DNA of 64,000 nt, taken from assembly GCF_001594005.1 (NCBI RefSeq), contig NZ_LTBA01000004.1, positions 48,034-112,033 on the forward strand, read 5' to 3'. Within the stretch, counting starts at the first letter, position 1; each line of letters opens with the position of its first letter. Positions 34,471 to 43,967 of this stretch are shown here, piece after piece. Below the pieces are notes generated by a model that saw only the letters and a program-made list of their open reading frames with translations, was not told the DNA's origin and searched no databases. This DNA comes from Clostridium tepidiprofundi DSM 19306 (GTDB taxonomy: Bacteria; Bacillota; Clostridia; Clostridiales; Clostridiaceae). A program made the translations under genes and the position numbers.

Positions 34471-34905
34471 TTATTCTCTATCTAATACATTTTTTAATGT
34501 ATTAAGCCCATTAATAATAATTTCTATTTCTTCTTCACTGGTATCATCAAAAATGCTACCAAAATACCCTTCTATATTGTCACGAAATTTCATACCTAAT
34601 TCATATCCTTCACTTGCAAGCTCTATATACACTATTCTTTTATCCTTGCTATCCCGTGTTCTTTTTATTATAGCTTGCTTCTCAAGTCTATCAATAATTC
34701 CTGAAACAGTACTCTTAGCTAGACTCATCTTTTCACTTATTTCACTTACCCTTAATTTTTTATACTTTAGTAGTATTCTTACAAGCATAATTTGCGGAAG
34801 TGTTAATCCTGTGTTTTCAAACTTACTTCTGAGATTACTATTTATCTTAGAATTTATTTCTCTTATAAGCAATCCTATTTGTAATCCTTTTACTTTATCT
34901 TTCAT
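34471..34905 (-). CDS. MarR-family transcriptional regulator
   Basis: About 144 residues. Winged helix: SNLRSKFENTGLTLPQIMLVRILLKYKKLRVSEISEKMSLAKSTVSGIIDRLEKQAIIKRTRDSKDKRIVYIELASEG is the classic MarR recognition helix plus wing. ATG 34905 is chosen, with AGAGGAAGCGATAATA upstream; the longer frame to 34944 would begin inside a dispersed repeat. The hsmA-like gene follows directly. Ligand unknown. Confidence 0.9.
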   Translation of the reverse strand: MKDKVKGLQIGLLIREINSKINSNLRSKFENTGLTLPQIMLVRILLKYKKLRVSEISEKMSLAKSTVSGIIDRLEKQAIIKRTRDSKDKRIVYIELASEGYELGMKFRDNIEGYFGSIFDDTSEEEIEIIINGLNTLKNVLDRE

Positions 34906-34944
34906 TATTATCGCTTCCTCTTTATTAATCTCACAAGACTCCAA

Positions 34945-35040
34945 CCTCTATAAATAGAATGTTGAAACTGCTTGCCTCAAATGGAGTAGAGTCCCCTCTG
35001 AATTTTCCTATATTTTGCCTCATTAAAACAAGTTTACATT
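34945..35040 (-). repeat. Two-hairpin dispersed element, copy D
   Basis: On the minus strand: AACTTGTTTTAATGAGGCAAAAT ... GGGGACTCTACTCCA ... GAGGCAAGCAGTTTCAA ... TATAGAGGTTGGAGTCTTGTGAG. A degenerate member of the family, immediately upstream of marR. Confidence 0.7.
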
Positions 35041-35056
35041 ATAAAAACTTCAAATT

Positions 35057-35344
35057 CTAAAAATGTTTAATTGTCAATATAGGATGTCTAAAAAATATTC
35101 TCCACCCTGAAAACTTCATAACTTCTTTTATTCTATCCTTATGTTTATTATCATAGCATTTTATTTTGCAATTCACACAGCTTTTTTTGTCGTTTCCAAA
35201 AGGACATTTTGAGAGCCTATAAAAAGCATATTCTTTTAATTCTTTACAATCTGGACACAAATCATCTTTTGAATTATGATTCTTTCTGCAATATAAATCT
35301 ATCATATCTCCTAATAACTTTTTCTCATTATCAAGCTTATCCAC
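35057..35344 (-). CDS. YgbA_NO (nitrous oxide-stimulated promoter) family protein
   Basis: 95 residues. It shows the family pattern of cysteines CPDCKELKEYAFYRLSKCPFGNDKKSCVNCKIKCYDNKHKDRIKEVMKFSGWRIFFRHP. GTG start with GGGGGAGAGTAAT upstream. Members are linked to nitrosative stress regulons; the cysteine cluster may hold iron. A 36-bp palindrome about 65 bp upstream is a candidate operator. Confidence 0.85.
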   Translation of the reverse strand: MDKLDNEKKLLGDMIDLYCRKNHNSKDDLCPDCKELKEYAFYRLSKCPFGNDKKSCVNCKIKCYDNKHKDRIKEVMKFSGWRIFFRHPILTIKHF

Positions 35345-35409
35345 ATTACTCTCCCCCTATTAAACGTCTTCCAAAAATACTTTTACCTATTAATTTTTTC
35401 AATGCCTTA

Positions 35410-35445
35410 TACTAAAAATATTTCGTATACGAACTATTTTTAGTA
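35410..35445. promoter_or_regulatory. 36-bp palindrome upstream of the YgbA_NO gene
   Basis: TACTAAAAATA-TTTCGTATACGAA-CTATTTTTAGTA has two-fold symmetry with a single mismatched pair. It holds a perfect TTCGTATACGAA core. It lies 65 bp before the GTG start and could be an operator. Confidence 0.55.
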
Positions 35446-35472
35446 TACACCTAAAGTTTATATTATGCAACA

Positions 35473-35503
35473 AAAAAAGTCCTTCATATTGAAGAACTTT
35501 TTT
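35473..35503. terminator. Terminator of the ABC transporter operon
   Basis: AAAAAAGTCCTTCA-TATT-GAAGAACTTTTTT, ten bp beyond the permease stop on the minus strand; T-runs on both strands. Confidence 0.8.
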
Positions 35504-35512
35504 ATTAAAACT

Positions 35513-37180
35513 TTAATTTATTTTTCCATACATACTTACTCCTTTTGTCATCAAAAACCTATAAAGTATTATATCTATAACACCAAATGCTCCAACTAAA
35601 ATAACAGAAGCTACCACAATACTTAATTTAAATTTGAATACTATAAACGCAATTGCTCCTGAATACACTAAGCATGGTAACATACCTAAGAACACATTCA
35701 AATTCTGCTTTACAGCTTTTTGTTCATTATCCCAGTTCAGCTTAGGACTATTTATATCTACAAGTACTCCAGTAAAACTGCTAAAGAGAATTCCAAGCGT
35801 ACCCGCTAATACAATAAGCACAACTAAAATAACAGATGGTCTTATAAATGGTATCAAAACTACTAATAGAATAAGCATGCTGAAAATTCCTAGTATAAAT
35901 GCTGAAAAAACCTTAGACATTATCTGTATTCTATAATCAACAGGCAAATATTTATTAGTAAAAAAATTATGTCCTTCTCTTGAAATCGCTGTAGATGCAA
36001 CTGGACTAGATGCTGTTATAACTACAACTATCGCAACTGCACATGCTAGAGCTGTTCCAATTATATCAGGTTTTAAAATAAATTTTCCAAATTCATGTAT
36101 ATCACTCATACCATTTGAATTCGTAAACATAGGAATAAGTATAACTACAGGCCATAAGAAATTCATCAAAACGCAATTCATAAAATATGCTGGCGTTCTA
36201 AGTAATATTCTTATTTCCTTAATAGTATATGATTTTATAATAGAGTTCTGCTTAGTATTCTTTTTTAATTCGTCACTAGTCAATTTCTTTCTTCTTGAAG
36301 TGGTTTCTGATATTCCAATAACACCTTTTAAATAAAGCATATCACCCACTAAAATAAATATTATAATTGCAGCAATAGCAATAATTAGAAATACAAGCAT
36401 ATTTACTGCACCAGATAAATTACTACTTTGTGCCACACCGTATGCTGCGAATTTAGAATTAGGAAATATTTTCGTTGCTAATCCTATCAGTGAATTATTT
36501 CCACTTATAATCATATTTTTAATTTCTTCTGTACTTGCTCCACTCTGTGAAGTCCTCTGTATAAATAGATTAATAGCAACACTAATTACAATAGCAATCA
36601 TTCCGCCTACAACTTTGAATCTATCTTTATTTTTGGCTATATTAGTAAATCTCATTATTACCATAACAATTAAAGATGCAATTATGAGTGGAACTACTGG
36701 CAGTGTTAAAAAAGTTATAAATGAATATAGATAATACAATACTCCGCCTTTTGAACCAACACCGTATCCAATCAATATTGGTAGTAAAACAACAAATTCA
36801 GTTAAATACTCAAATGCAAGCACTATGACAAACTTTGCACCCAATATATCTGACGGCTTAAAAGGAAGATGAAGCAAATTTTCTATATCCATTGAAAAGT
36901 AAAATGTACCCATAACATAAAAAATACCAAAAATAAAAATCAACATACTTCCTATTCCAAAACCGAGTCCCAATATAAGTCCTTCTTGATTTATTGATGA
37001 TAAAACACCATAAGCCTTATTTGTAAATGCTCCTAAACTTATAGCCATAGGCAAAAAACATACTATTAAAAATAATACAATCAAATAGGATTTTAACTTT
37101 TGCTTAGTATTACCATTTGTCACTATAGAACTGCCTGTATTTTTAAATAATACTTTTGTTAATGCAATGAATCTATTCAT
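35513..37180 (-). CDS. ABC transporter permease (ABC-2 type, large)
   Basis: About 555 residues with some 12 hydrophobic segments. No sequence signature beyond the general YtrF/ABC-2-like organisation is recognised. ATG 37180 with GGAGATGATTGAAA upstream, overlapping the end of the ATPase gene by 8 bp. Together they form an exporter or a lipid/peptide-handling transporter; substrate unknown. The region SSPVASTAISREGHNFFTNKYLPVDYRIQIMSKV is typical of putative bacteriocin/lantibiotic-like exporters of Firmicutes, but this does not prove the substrate. Confidence 0.75.
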   Translation of the reverse strand: MNRFIALTKVLFKNTGSSIVTNGNTKQKLKSYLIVLFLIVCFLPMAISLGAFTNKAYGVLSSINQEGLILGLGFGIGSMLIFIFGIFYVMGTFYFSMDIENLLHLPFKPSDILGAKFVIVLAFEYLTEFVVLLPILIGYGVGSKGGVLYYLYSFITFLTLPVVPLIIASLIVMVIMRFTNIAKNKDRFKVVGGMIAIVISVAINLFIQRTSQSGASTEEIKNMIISGNNSLIGLATKIFPNSKFAAYGVAQSSNLSGAVNMLVFLIIAIAAIIIFILVGDMLYLKGVIGISETTSRRKKLTSDELKKNTKQNSIIKSYTIKEIRILLRTPAYFMNCVLMNFLWPVVILIPMFTNSNGMSDIHEFGKFILKPDIIGTALACAVAIVVVITASSPVASTAISREGHNFFTNKYLPVDYRIQIMSKVFSAFILGIFSMLILLVVLIPFIRPSVILVVLIVLAGTLGILFSSFTGVLVDINSPKLNWDNEQKAVKQNLNVFLGMLPCLVYSGAIAFIVFKFKLSIVVASVILVGAFGVIDIILYRFLMTKGVSMYGKIN

Positions 37181-37898
37181 TTTCAATCATCTCCAAGAAC
37201 ATTTTTTCTAGTGATTCATTTTGTTTAAAGTGTTCTTTCATTTCATCTAAACTTCCACAGAAAAGTATATTACCCTTGTTTATAATTGCAACTCTATCAC
37301 AAATTTTTTCTGCAACCTCAAGCACATGTGTTGAAAAAAACACTGTTTTTCCACTATCGGCGTACTCTCTCATTATTTGCTTCAACCTAAAAGAAGATTT
37401 AGGATCAAGCCCTGTCATAGGTTCATCTAAAATCCATATAGGTGGTTCATGAATAAGAGTTCCCATTATTATTATCTTTTGCCTCATACCATGAGAGTAG
37501 CTTTTTATTTGATCACCTATGGCTGATGTCATCTCAAAATTTTCTGCTAAGCTTTGAATCCTTTTTTCTCTTTCTTGCTTTGATATATTATATATATCAG
37601 CCATAAAATTCAAATACTCTATTCCCTTCAATCTCAAAAACATGTCTGGACTATCTGGAACAAATCCAAATTGTTTTTTAGCTTCAAGTGGATTCTTGCT
37701 TATATCGATTCCATTAATATTTATACTTCCACTATCGCTTTCCAAAATTCCAGTAATCATTTTTATTGTAGTTGTTTTTCCTGCTCCGTTTGGTCCTAAA
37801 AACCCAAATATCTCTCCATCTGAAATCGTTAAATTCAAATTATCAACTGCTTTAACAGTTCCTCCATAAGTCTTATTTACATTAATTAATTCTATCAA
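37173..37898 (-). CDS. ABC transporter ATP-binding protein
   Basis: About 241 residues, CcmA/YtrB-like. Walker A GPNGAGKTT, Q-loop FGFVPDSPDMFLRL, signature YSHGMRQK (in place of LSGGQ), Walker B IWILDEPMTGLD, H-loop STHVLE. The TTG at 37898 is favoured with GGGGG eight bases upstream; the TTG at 37913 has only TTAAGTA before it. It pairs with the downstream permease, with which it overlaps. Confidence 0.92.
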   Translation of the reverse strand: MIELINVNKTYGGTVKAVDNLNLTISDGEIFGFLGPNGAGKTTTIKMITGILESDSGSININGIDISKNPLEAKKQFGFVPDSPDMFLRLKGIEYLNFMADIYNISKQEREKRIQSLAENFEMTSAIGDQIKSYSHGMRQKIIIMGTLIHEPPIWILDEPMTGLDPKSSFRLKQIMREYADSGKTVFFSTHVLEVAEKICDRVAIINKGNILFCGSLDEMKEHFKQNESLEKMFLEMIENE

Positions 37899-38133
37899 AT
37901 TCCATGCCCCCAATACTTAATCTTGTTTTAATATTTACTATTCCACAAATTAATATAATTTCCTTCATAAAAATATTCCGAAAATTTTCTTTTATTTGTA
38001 ATATATTGTTATTAATTTTAATACTAACCAATGCAACTGAGATACTTACAACCATTTTATAATGTTCTATGAATAAAAGTTCAAAATTAGAGAAACATAA
38101 TAATAACTATAAATTTTCTTAAAGGGGGCTATT

Positions 38134-38442
38134 ATGAAGGTAAAAAATGTTCAGGAAGGATTTATTGAAACAGGCTTAGGTACATTGGTTACAGGTATTG
38201 GTACAGCACTTTGCATCAAAAAAATTGCACCTAAAGTAGCAAGTGGCTTAATAGGATTCGGTATAGCCCATATTGCTCTAGGTTCAATAGATTTAATTCA
38301 AGATGGTATAAAGGGATATAATTTTAATGCAACTAAATATTCAAATAATAATAACAGATTAAATAAAATTCATAAAAACATAAGATATGACATACAACAT
38401 AATAAATATTTAAGAAGACATGTTCGTCCTGTAGCTTTCTAG
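38134..38442 (+). CDS. Small membrane protein of unknown function
   Basis: 102 residues with two Gly-rich hydrophobic segments (TGLGTLVTGIGTALCI and GLIGFGIAHIALGSIDLI) and a basic, Asn-rich tail. Strong ribosome site AAAGGGGGC. It is a single-gene plus-strand transcript that ends at a bidirectional terminator before lgt. No family recognised. Confidence 0.7.
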   Translation: MKVKNVQEGFIETGLGTLVTGIGTALCIKKIAPKVASGLIGFGIAHIALGSIDLIQDGIKGYNFNATKYSNNNNRLNKIHKNIRYDIQHNKYLRRHVRPVAF

Positions 38443-38498
38443 TTAGCATAAGTGCTAAAAACCTAAAATCTTTCCAATTACTAGTACTTGTCTATTAT

Positions 38499-38532
38499 AA
38501 AAAACTCCCAACAAAAATGTTGAGAGTTTTTT
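38499..38532. terminator. Bidirectional terminator between the small membrane protein gene and lgt
   Basis: AAAAACTCCCAAC-AAAAAT-GTTGAGAGTTTTT, one mismatch, T-runs on both strands. Confidence 0.8.
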
Positions 38533-38542
38533 CACTGAATAT

Positions 38543-39322
38543 CTATTTGCTATTTAATCTTTTATTTCTAATAAAGCTCACAATAATAAAAATAACCCAA
38601 ATAGATATGCCTATTAAACTCATTAATTGTGCAACCCTTATAGAACCCAACATTAGGCTATCCGTTCTCAGTCCTTCAATATAAAACCTTCCAATAGAAT
38701 ACAACCCTAAATAAGAGACTATAACCATGCCATCTCTTCTATTCTCATTCTTTTTTAAAATTAGAAGGAGTATTATGCAAACAACAATATCCCAAATAGA
38801 TTCATATAAAAAAGTAGGATGATAATAAACTCCTCCTATGTTCATTCCATTTTGAATAAACTTAGGAAAATGTTTTATGAACTCATAAGAAACTGGTCCA
38901 CCATGTGCTTCTTGATTGAAGAAGTTTCCCCATCTTCCAATTGCTTGTGCTAACACAACTGAAGGTGCAGCTGCATCTAAATATTTAATGAAGCTTTCCT
39001 TTTTGCTTCTAAAGTAAAAAAATGCAGTCAAAATACCGAACATTATTCCTCCATGAATAGCCAATCCACCTTGCCTTATGTTTATCATACGCAATATATC
39101 GCCTGAATAATAATCCCAATTGAAAACAACATAATACATTCTAGCTCCTATTATTCCAATAGGAAGTGCTAAAAGCACAGCATTTAAAAGTATATCATTA
39201 TCAACACCCTTTTTACTACAAGAATATATTGAAAGCAGAATTCCTGCAATAATTCCAATAGAAATCATAATGCCATACCATCTTATATCATAACCAAATA
39301 TAGTAAATGCAATCGGATTCAT
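38543..39322 (-). CDS. lgt: Prolipoprotein diacylglyceryl transferase
   Basis: 259 residues, seven membrane helices. The Lgt signatures GGLAIHGGIMFG and RWGNFFNQEAHGGPV are present, and HPTFLYESIWD near residue 170. It moves the diacylglyceryl group of phosphatidylglycerol to the lipobox Cys of prolipoproteins, several of which (DUF4358, the S41-like and GerKC-type proteins) are encoded in this window. ATG with CAGGGGGTTTTTAGA upstream. Confidence 0.96.
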   Translation of the reverse strand: MNPIAFTIFGYDIRWYGIMISIGIIAGILLSIYSCSKKGVDNDILLNAVLLALPIGIIGARMYYVVFNWDYYSGDILRMINIRQGGLAIHGGIMFGILTAFFYFRSKKESFIKYLDAAAPSVVLAQAIGRWGNFFNQEAHGGPVSYEFIKHFPKFIQNGMNIGGVYYHPTFLYESIWDIVVCIILLLILKKNENRRDGMVIVSYLGLYSIGRFYIEGLRTDSLMLGSIRVAQLMSLIGISIWVIFIIVSFIRNKRLNSK

Positions 39323-39488
39323 TCTAAAAACCCCCTGAAAATAATATTATATGAACTATTCTATGCCTTTGCATTGAATTTATCAAGTTATTTTTCTAAA
39401 GATATACCTGTCAATTTATAAAATTCGTATTTTTGTTTGTATTTTTCTTTAAAGAATTATAATATTTTACATTATAATTATATTAATT

Positions 39489-39515
39489 AAGGTTGTCCCT
39501 AAAAGAGACAACCTT
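39489..39515 (-). terminator. Hairpin after the cysteine desulfidase/serine dehydratase gene
   Basis: AAGGTTGTC-CCTAAAAGA-GACAACCTT, a perfect 9-bp stem just beyond the stop at 39522. Only a weak T-run follows on the minus strand. Confidence 0.5.
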
Positions 39516-39521
39516 ACATTA

Positions 39522-40805
39522 CTATTTGCTAACCATTATATCGAGTATAACATTATCAGTTTGATTCATTCCCTGCGTAGCAATCGTACCCAAATTCTTA
39601 ATAGTTTTTTCTATATCTCTATCTATTACTCCTTCTTTTTCAGAAATCACTATATCATTTATTGCTAATAGTGCCGATTGAACCGCCGCACTAGTGCATG
39701 TAGATACCTTCAATGCACATCCTATTTTTGCGCCATCACAAATCATTCCTGCAACATTTCCAACCATATTCTTAATTGCATATTTTGCTTGAGTACAATT
39801 TCCACCTAACAAATATGTTATACCAACACTTGCACCTGTTGCTGCTACAGTAGCACCACATAGTGCCGATAATCTACCAAGATAAGTTTTAATATGAATC
39901 GCTGTAAGATGACCAATAGCCAAAGCTCTTAGCAATTTTTCCTCACTTGATTCTAACTTTTCTGCCACCGCAACAATAGGCAATGTCACGGTAATTCCTT
40001 GGTTTCCACTTCCTGAATTGCTCATAACAGGACACATACACCCTGCCATTCTTGCATCTGATGCTGCAGCTGTTAAACTCATAGCATATGATTGAATATC
40101 ATCGCATAGAATACCTTTTTTGACATTCTCTGCAATGGTTTTGCCCACTTTCAAACCATAATCGCCTTCTAATCCTTCCTTAGCTACATTTTTATTTAAT
40201 TTCACACTTTCTAATAAAAATTTTATATCATCTAATTCTACATCATGAGCAAACTCATGTATATTATCAATAGTTGCAAAATCTCTATCTTCAGTAGTCG
40301 TAACTACATTCTCTTCACTTGAATTATCTTTAAATATTGCATTACCGTTACGCTCAATAAGAACAATGTTAGTATGTTTTTGTTTAATTACTACTTTTGA
40401 GTACTCTTCTTTAGTTTTGCAAATTACCTCAATATATAATTTATCAGGTACATTCTTGTGGATAATAGTAACTTTACCTTCTTCAACCATTTTAACTGCT
40501 TCATTAACATCTTCTTTAGTAATATCTTTTAACACTTCTAATTCAGCATCTGGATTACCACCTATTGCACCTAATGCCGCTGCAATATCCAATCCTGTCA
40601 TACCTGTGCCTGGAATTCCAACACCCATTCCATTCTTTAATATATTACCACTTACAAAGACATCAATACTTTCTGCTTCTTTTTCCAATGCTTGTATACC
40701 CTTTGAAGCAGCTAATGCTACCGCTATCGGTTCTGTGCACCCTAAAGCAGGTACAACTTCTGTTTTTAATAATTCAATAAATTTCCTACAGTCGCTACAA
40801 TCCAT
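39522..40805 (-). CDS. L-cysteine desulfidase / L-serine dehydratase alpha-like protein (CyuA/YhaM family)
   Basis: 427 residues. Family motifs: PALGCTEPIAVALAASKG (first Cys of the Fe-S site), GNILKNGMGVGIPGTGMTG, ARMAGCMCPVMSNSGSGNQGI, and MICDGAKIGCALKVSTCTSAAVQSA. These match the UPF0597/CdsB-type enzymes that use a [4Fe-4S] cluster to cleave L-cysteine or L-serine to pyruvate. ATG behind AAAGGAAGAAATAAT. Monocistronic. The exact amino acid substrate is not decided by sequence alone. Confidence 0.88.
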   Translation of the reverse strand: MDCSDCRKFIELLKTEVVPALGCTEPIAVALAASKGIQALEKEAESIDVFVSGNILKNGMGVGIPGTGMTGLDIAAALGAIGGNPDAELEVLKDITKEDVNEAVKMVEEGKVTIIHKNVPDKLYIEVICKTKEEYSKVVIKQKHTNIVLIERNGNAIFKDNSSEENVVTTTEDRDFATIDNIHEFAHDVELDDIKFLLESVKLNKNVAKEGLEGDYGLKVGKTIAENVKKGILCDDIQSYAMSLTAAASDARMAGCMCPVMSNSGSGNQGITVTLPIVAVAEKLESSEEKLLRALAIGHLTAIHIKTYLGRLSALCGATVAATGASVGITYLLGGNCTQAKYAIKNMVGNVAGMICDGAKIGCALKVSTCTSAAVQSALLAINDIVISEKEGVIDRDIEKTIKNLGTIATQGMNQTDNVILDIMVSK

Positions 40806-40908
40806 ATTATTTCTTCCTTTCGTATAATTTATTATTATGTTACACCATTATAATAAATTATATATCACATTTTATCAAGTAAAATATAACTTTAACTTTT
40901 AATATATT

Positions 40909-43035
40909 CTAATTATCAACATGAACAATGAATTCAATTGTATTATTATTATTTTTATCTGTACTTCTAAATATTATTTTGGTATCTCCACTCTTTAATG
41001 CTTTAAATCTCCATACATGTTTTACATAATCGTAATTAGATTTTATATTTCCTAATTCAAACACTTTATCATTTTTTAATGCTATTATATCACTATCTTT
41101 AATATCAACATTCCACTTATCTTCGCCAGAAGCTTTTTCAGTAAACTCTATAAAATAATCTTTTCCCTTGTGAGTTATATTTGATTTACATAAGAAAACA
41201 TCATTAAGTCTCAAGCATCCTCTTTTGAATTTAATATATTTCTTAATATTTATATACTTATCAATATTTATATGCATATTCTCTTCCAATGACTCAATAT
41301 CATATGCTGCTACTTTATTATTGGAAATAGTAAAGAGATTATCTCGAATACAAAATATTTTTTGTATTATCTCATCATTTACATTATGGTAATTCTCAGA
41401 TTCAATAGTTTTTCTGTCTATATTGATAATATTACCTTTTAATTTTATACCATTTTGAGGGTCTATATTGAATACATATACACCTTGAAAATCAAACTTG
41501 CTTTCACCACTATCCCCTCTCTTAAATATAGATACTGGTAATGCTAACAAATTATCCTTATTAGAGAAATAAATAGCCTCACAATTATTCAACACTTCTG
41601 AATAAGTACCACTATCGCCTATTTTGTAAGAAAATTTCTCAGAAATATTACCACTATCATCTATAGTGTACATTGATAGCTTCATTCCATTTTCAAGAGG
41701 ACCTAAATCTTCTATATCACCTTTTGATGTTATTTCAAACATGTCCTCTTTCTCATATCCAATACCTATAAAATGGTTTTTATCGTACTGATACATATAA
41801 CTGCTTAATACTGGAATATTAGTACTACCTACTTTTTTAGGTTCACAAGGTTCAGCAACATTTATAATGTACACTGGACTTCTTTCTTCAAATGTACTAA
41901 AAAACACATTATCACTCATAAATTTTACTGTTTTTATTTCTTGACCATCCGCAATATTATATAGCTCACCAACAACTTTTAATTCATTATCTAGTATATA
42001 TAATCTATTGCTTATTGATTTTGTATCTTCATCTCTTATACTCGCTGCAATTCTCAAATATGAATCATATTCATTTATTGAAAATTGATTTATTATGTTA
42101 CCTTTTATATCTGAAAATGCCTCAAATTCAGCTTTTTCATCATTTAGAGCAAATTTGTAAACACTTGTATTTTGACAATCATCACTATTAATCACAGCAT
42201 ACACATTTTTGTCAGAAACATAAATGTTATTTCCTGTTCCTATACATGAATAAAATTGTATTTCACTATCAATGTCTGTCAAATCCATACTAGAAATAAT
42301 CAAATAGTTTGGCACACTAAAATTAGGAATAAAGTCAATGTTACTTAAATCCAATTCATTATACTCATCATTTAATATACTATCCCTGTATTTTGGCACT
42401 AAATTTTCACCTTTTTTGATGGAATAATAATTAGTTAACTCATTTGTAATAACATATAATTTAGAATCAACAATACGTGATGCCACATAATTTCCATACA
42501 CTTCAAATGTTCTGATATTTATGATTTTGTCCTTATTACTAACATCAAATACATATGTCTTAACAATTTTCTTCTCAAAAACTTGTTGATGTATGCTATA
42601 ATTCCCTATCACATAAAGCTTATTATCATTTACATACATGTTTGTAGGAGAAAACTCATCCCCAAAATCAATCGTATTTGCTATCATCATTTCATTACAG
42701 GGAAGCACCTTGACTATCTCAATACTGTTCTTATTAATTCTAAATATATATTCTCCATCAGATATTATTGAGTTACACTTATTCATAACATCATTATCAA
42801 TATTTGAATAAGTTAAAGTTGGAACTAGTGTATCCTCATCAAAGTCATTATCTAAATAAGTTTTATTAAAATCACTAAAAAGCAACTTTAAATTTTTATA
42901 CGAATTAACACTAGAAATAATATTGCTATTCTTATCACCATCTGCCAAAGCATTTACTGTATAGAAAAAATTCACAAATATCATAACCATTAGTATAGCA
43001 AAACTATACAACAGAATTTTACACTTATTGAACAT
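40909..43035 (-). CDS. Secreted beta-propeller protein with chagasin-like C-terminal domain
   Basis: About 708 residues. ATG 43035 is chosen, with AAGGTGGTTTATTAT upstream; the longer frame to 43137 would put a hydrophobic run before the real signal peptide (MFNKCKILLYSFAILMVMIF, cleavage near VNA-L). The long central part resembles the beta-propeller family of secreted clostridial proteins: NMYVNDNKLYVIGNY, VASRIVDSKLYVITNEL, SEVLNNCEAIYFSNKDNLLALPVSIF. The last ~80 residues (FIEFTEKASGEDKWNVDIKD ... HVWRFKALKSGDTKIIFRS) look like an I42 chagasin-type inhibitor fold but lack the NPTTGY and GxGG motifs. A protease-inhibitor function is therefore uncertain. Confidence 0.75.
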   Translation of the reverse strand: MFNKCKILLYSFAILMVMIFVNFFYTVNALADGDKNSNIISSVNSYKNLKLLFSDFNKTYLDNDFDEDTLVPTLTYSNIDNDVMNKCNSIISDGEYIFRINKNSIEIVKVLPCNEMMIANTIDFGDEFSPTNMYVNDNKLYVIGNYSIHQQVFEKKIVKTYVFDVSNKDKIINIRTFEVYGNYVASRIVDSKLYVITNELTNYYSIKKGENLVPKYRDSILNDEYNELDLSNIDFIPNFSVPNYLIISSMDLTDIDSEIQFYSCIGTGNNIYVSDKNVYAVINSDDCQNTSVYKFALNDEKAEFEAFSDIKGNIINQFSINEYDSYLRIAASIRDEDTKSISNRLYILDNELKVVGELYNIADGQEIKTVKFMSDNVFFSTFEERSPVYIINVAEPCEPKKVGSTNIPVLSSYMYQYDKNHFIGIGYEKEDMFEITSKGDIEDLGPLENGMKLSMYTIDDSGNISEKFSYKIGDSGTYSEVLNNCEAIYFSNKDNLLALPVSIFKRGDSGESKFDFQGVYVFNIDPQNGIKLKGNIINIDRKTIESENYHNVNDEIIQKIFCIRDNLFTISNNKVAAYDIESLEENMHINIDKYINIKKYIKFKRGCLRLNDVFLCKSNITHKGKDYFIEFTEKASGEDKWNVDIKDSDIIALKNDKVFELGNIKSNYDYVKHVWRFKALKSGDTKIIFRSTDKNNNNTIEFIVHVDN

Positions 43036-43114
43036 ATAATAAACCACCTTCACACAAAATAATATATAAAACACCTCTACATATAAATAACGTTTTACAT
43101 TGAAAATTAGTTGC

Positions 43115-43149
43115 AAAAAGAGCATACATAAAATCACTGTATGCTCTTT
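43115..43149 (-). terminator. Terminator of the small Cys-rich membrane peptide gene
   Basis: On the minus strand AAAGAGCATACA is mirrored by TGTATGCTCTTT and followed by TTTTT, 35 bp past the stop. Confidence 0.75.
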
Positions 43150-43183
43150 AATTTATTTTATATACAATTGTAACTCTCAAAAA

Positions 43184-43318
43184 TTAACAACAACATGGCA
43201 TGCAACAACATCCATATCCTAAGCCATATCCAAATAAGCCAAATCCACAAAAGCCAAATAGAAGTATTATTATAATTATGGCCAGTAGAACATCATCATT
43301 ACAGAAAGAATTGAACAT
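43184..43318 (-). CDS. Small Gly/Cys-rich membrane peptide (YjcZ-like)
   Basis: 44 residues: an acidic NDD head, a long hydrophobic run (LLAIIIIILLFGFCGFGLFGYG) and a Cys cluster ending CCCMPCCC. ATG 43318 behind AGAAAGGGGCGAAAAT; the longer frame to 43414 has no ribosome site. Similar short Phe/Gly/Cys peptides occur in spore-forming Firmicutes (YjcZ-type); the role is unknown. Confidence 0.65.
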   Translation of the reverse strand: MFNSFCNDDVLLAIIIIILLFGFCGFGLFGYGLGYGCCCMPCCC

Positions 43319-43441
43319 ATTTTCGCCCCTTTCTTTTATAAGGTTATGTTCTTCTACTACCCATTTAACATTCTTTTTATTAAACTCATAGTACATTATA
43401 TTAAACATATTCAATATTTGTTAATGATAAACAAAAATATA

Positions 43442-43470
43442 TTGACTAAATTATATTTTGAGTATATAAT
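43442..43470 (+). promoter_or_regulatory. Promoter of the marR-MFS genes
   Basis: TTGACT (43442-43447), 17-bp spacer, TATAAT (43465-43470), about 36 bp upstream of the marR start. Confidence 0.8.
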
Positions 43471-43506
43471 AATTCGATAATCTAAATATTTGAAAGGGGA
43501 ATATTT

Positions 43507-43944
43507 ATGAATACAAAACAAAGCGATAAAAATGCATCTATTGAACTTCTACTCAGAAAACTATGTTTTATAATAAAGCAAAACGGAAGAGAATTATTAA
43601 GCGACTTTAATATGACTCCTCCTCAGTTTAATGCTCTTCAAATAATAATTAGTGAAGGAGAAATTACTATAAGTGAACTTAGCAACAAACTTTATCTAGC
43701 TCCTAGTACAATAACCGACATAATAGATAGAATGGAAAAAAATAATTTAGTTAAAAGAACAAGAGATACAAAAGATAGAAGAGTTGTTAATGTAAAAGCA
43801 GTTGAAAAAGGTCATTCATTGATAAATGATGTAATTAAAAAAAGGGTTGACTTTATTAAAAAACATTCTTCTGAGCTATCCATTGAGGATAAAGAAAATC
43901 TAATTAAATATTTATCCTCTATAATAAATTCATACAATAAATAA
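43507..43944 (+). CDS. MarR-family transcriptional regulator
   Basis: 145 residues with a complete MarR winged helix: MTPPQFNALQIIISEGEITISELSNKLYLAPSTITDIIDRMEKNNLVKRTRDTKDRRVVNVKAVEKG. ATG with GAAAGGGGAATATTT upstream. It precedes an MFS transporter gene with a two-hairpin repeat in between, so it probably controls that transporter. Not the same as the regulator at 34471; the two share the family fold only. Confidence 0.92.
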   Translation: MNTKQSDKNASIELLLRKLCFIIKQNGRELLSDFNMTPPQFNALQIIISEGEITISELSNKLYLAPSTITDIIDRMEKNNLVKRTRDTKDRRVVNVKAVEKGHSLINDVIKKRVDFIKKHSSELSIEDKENLIKYLSSIINSYNK

Positions 43945-43967
43945 TATAAACTATACATTATGTTGAA

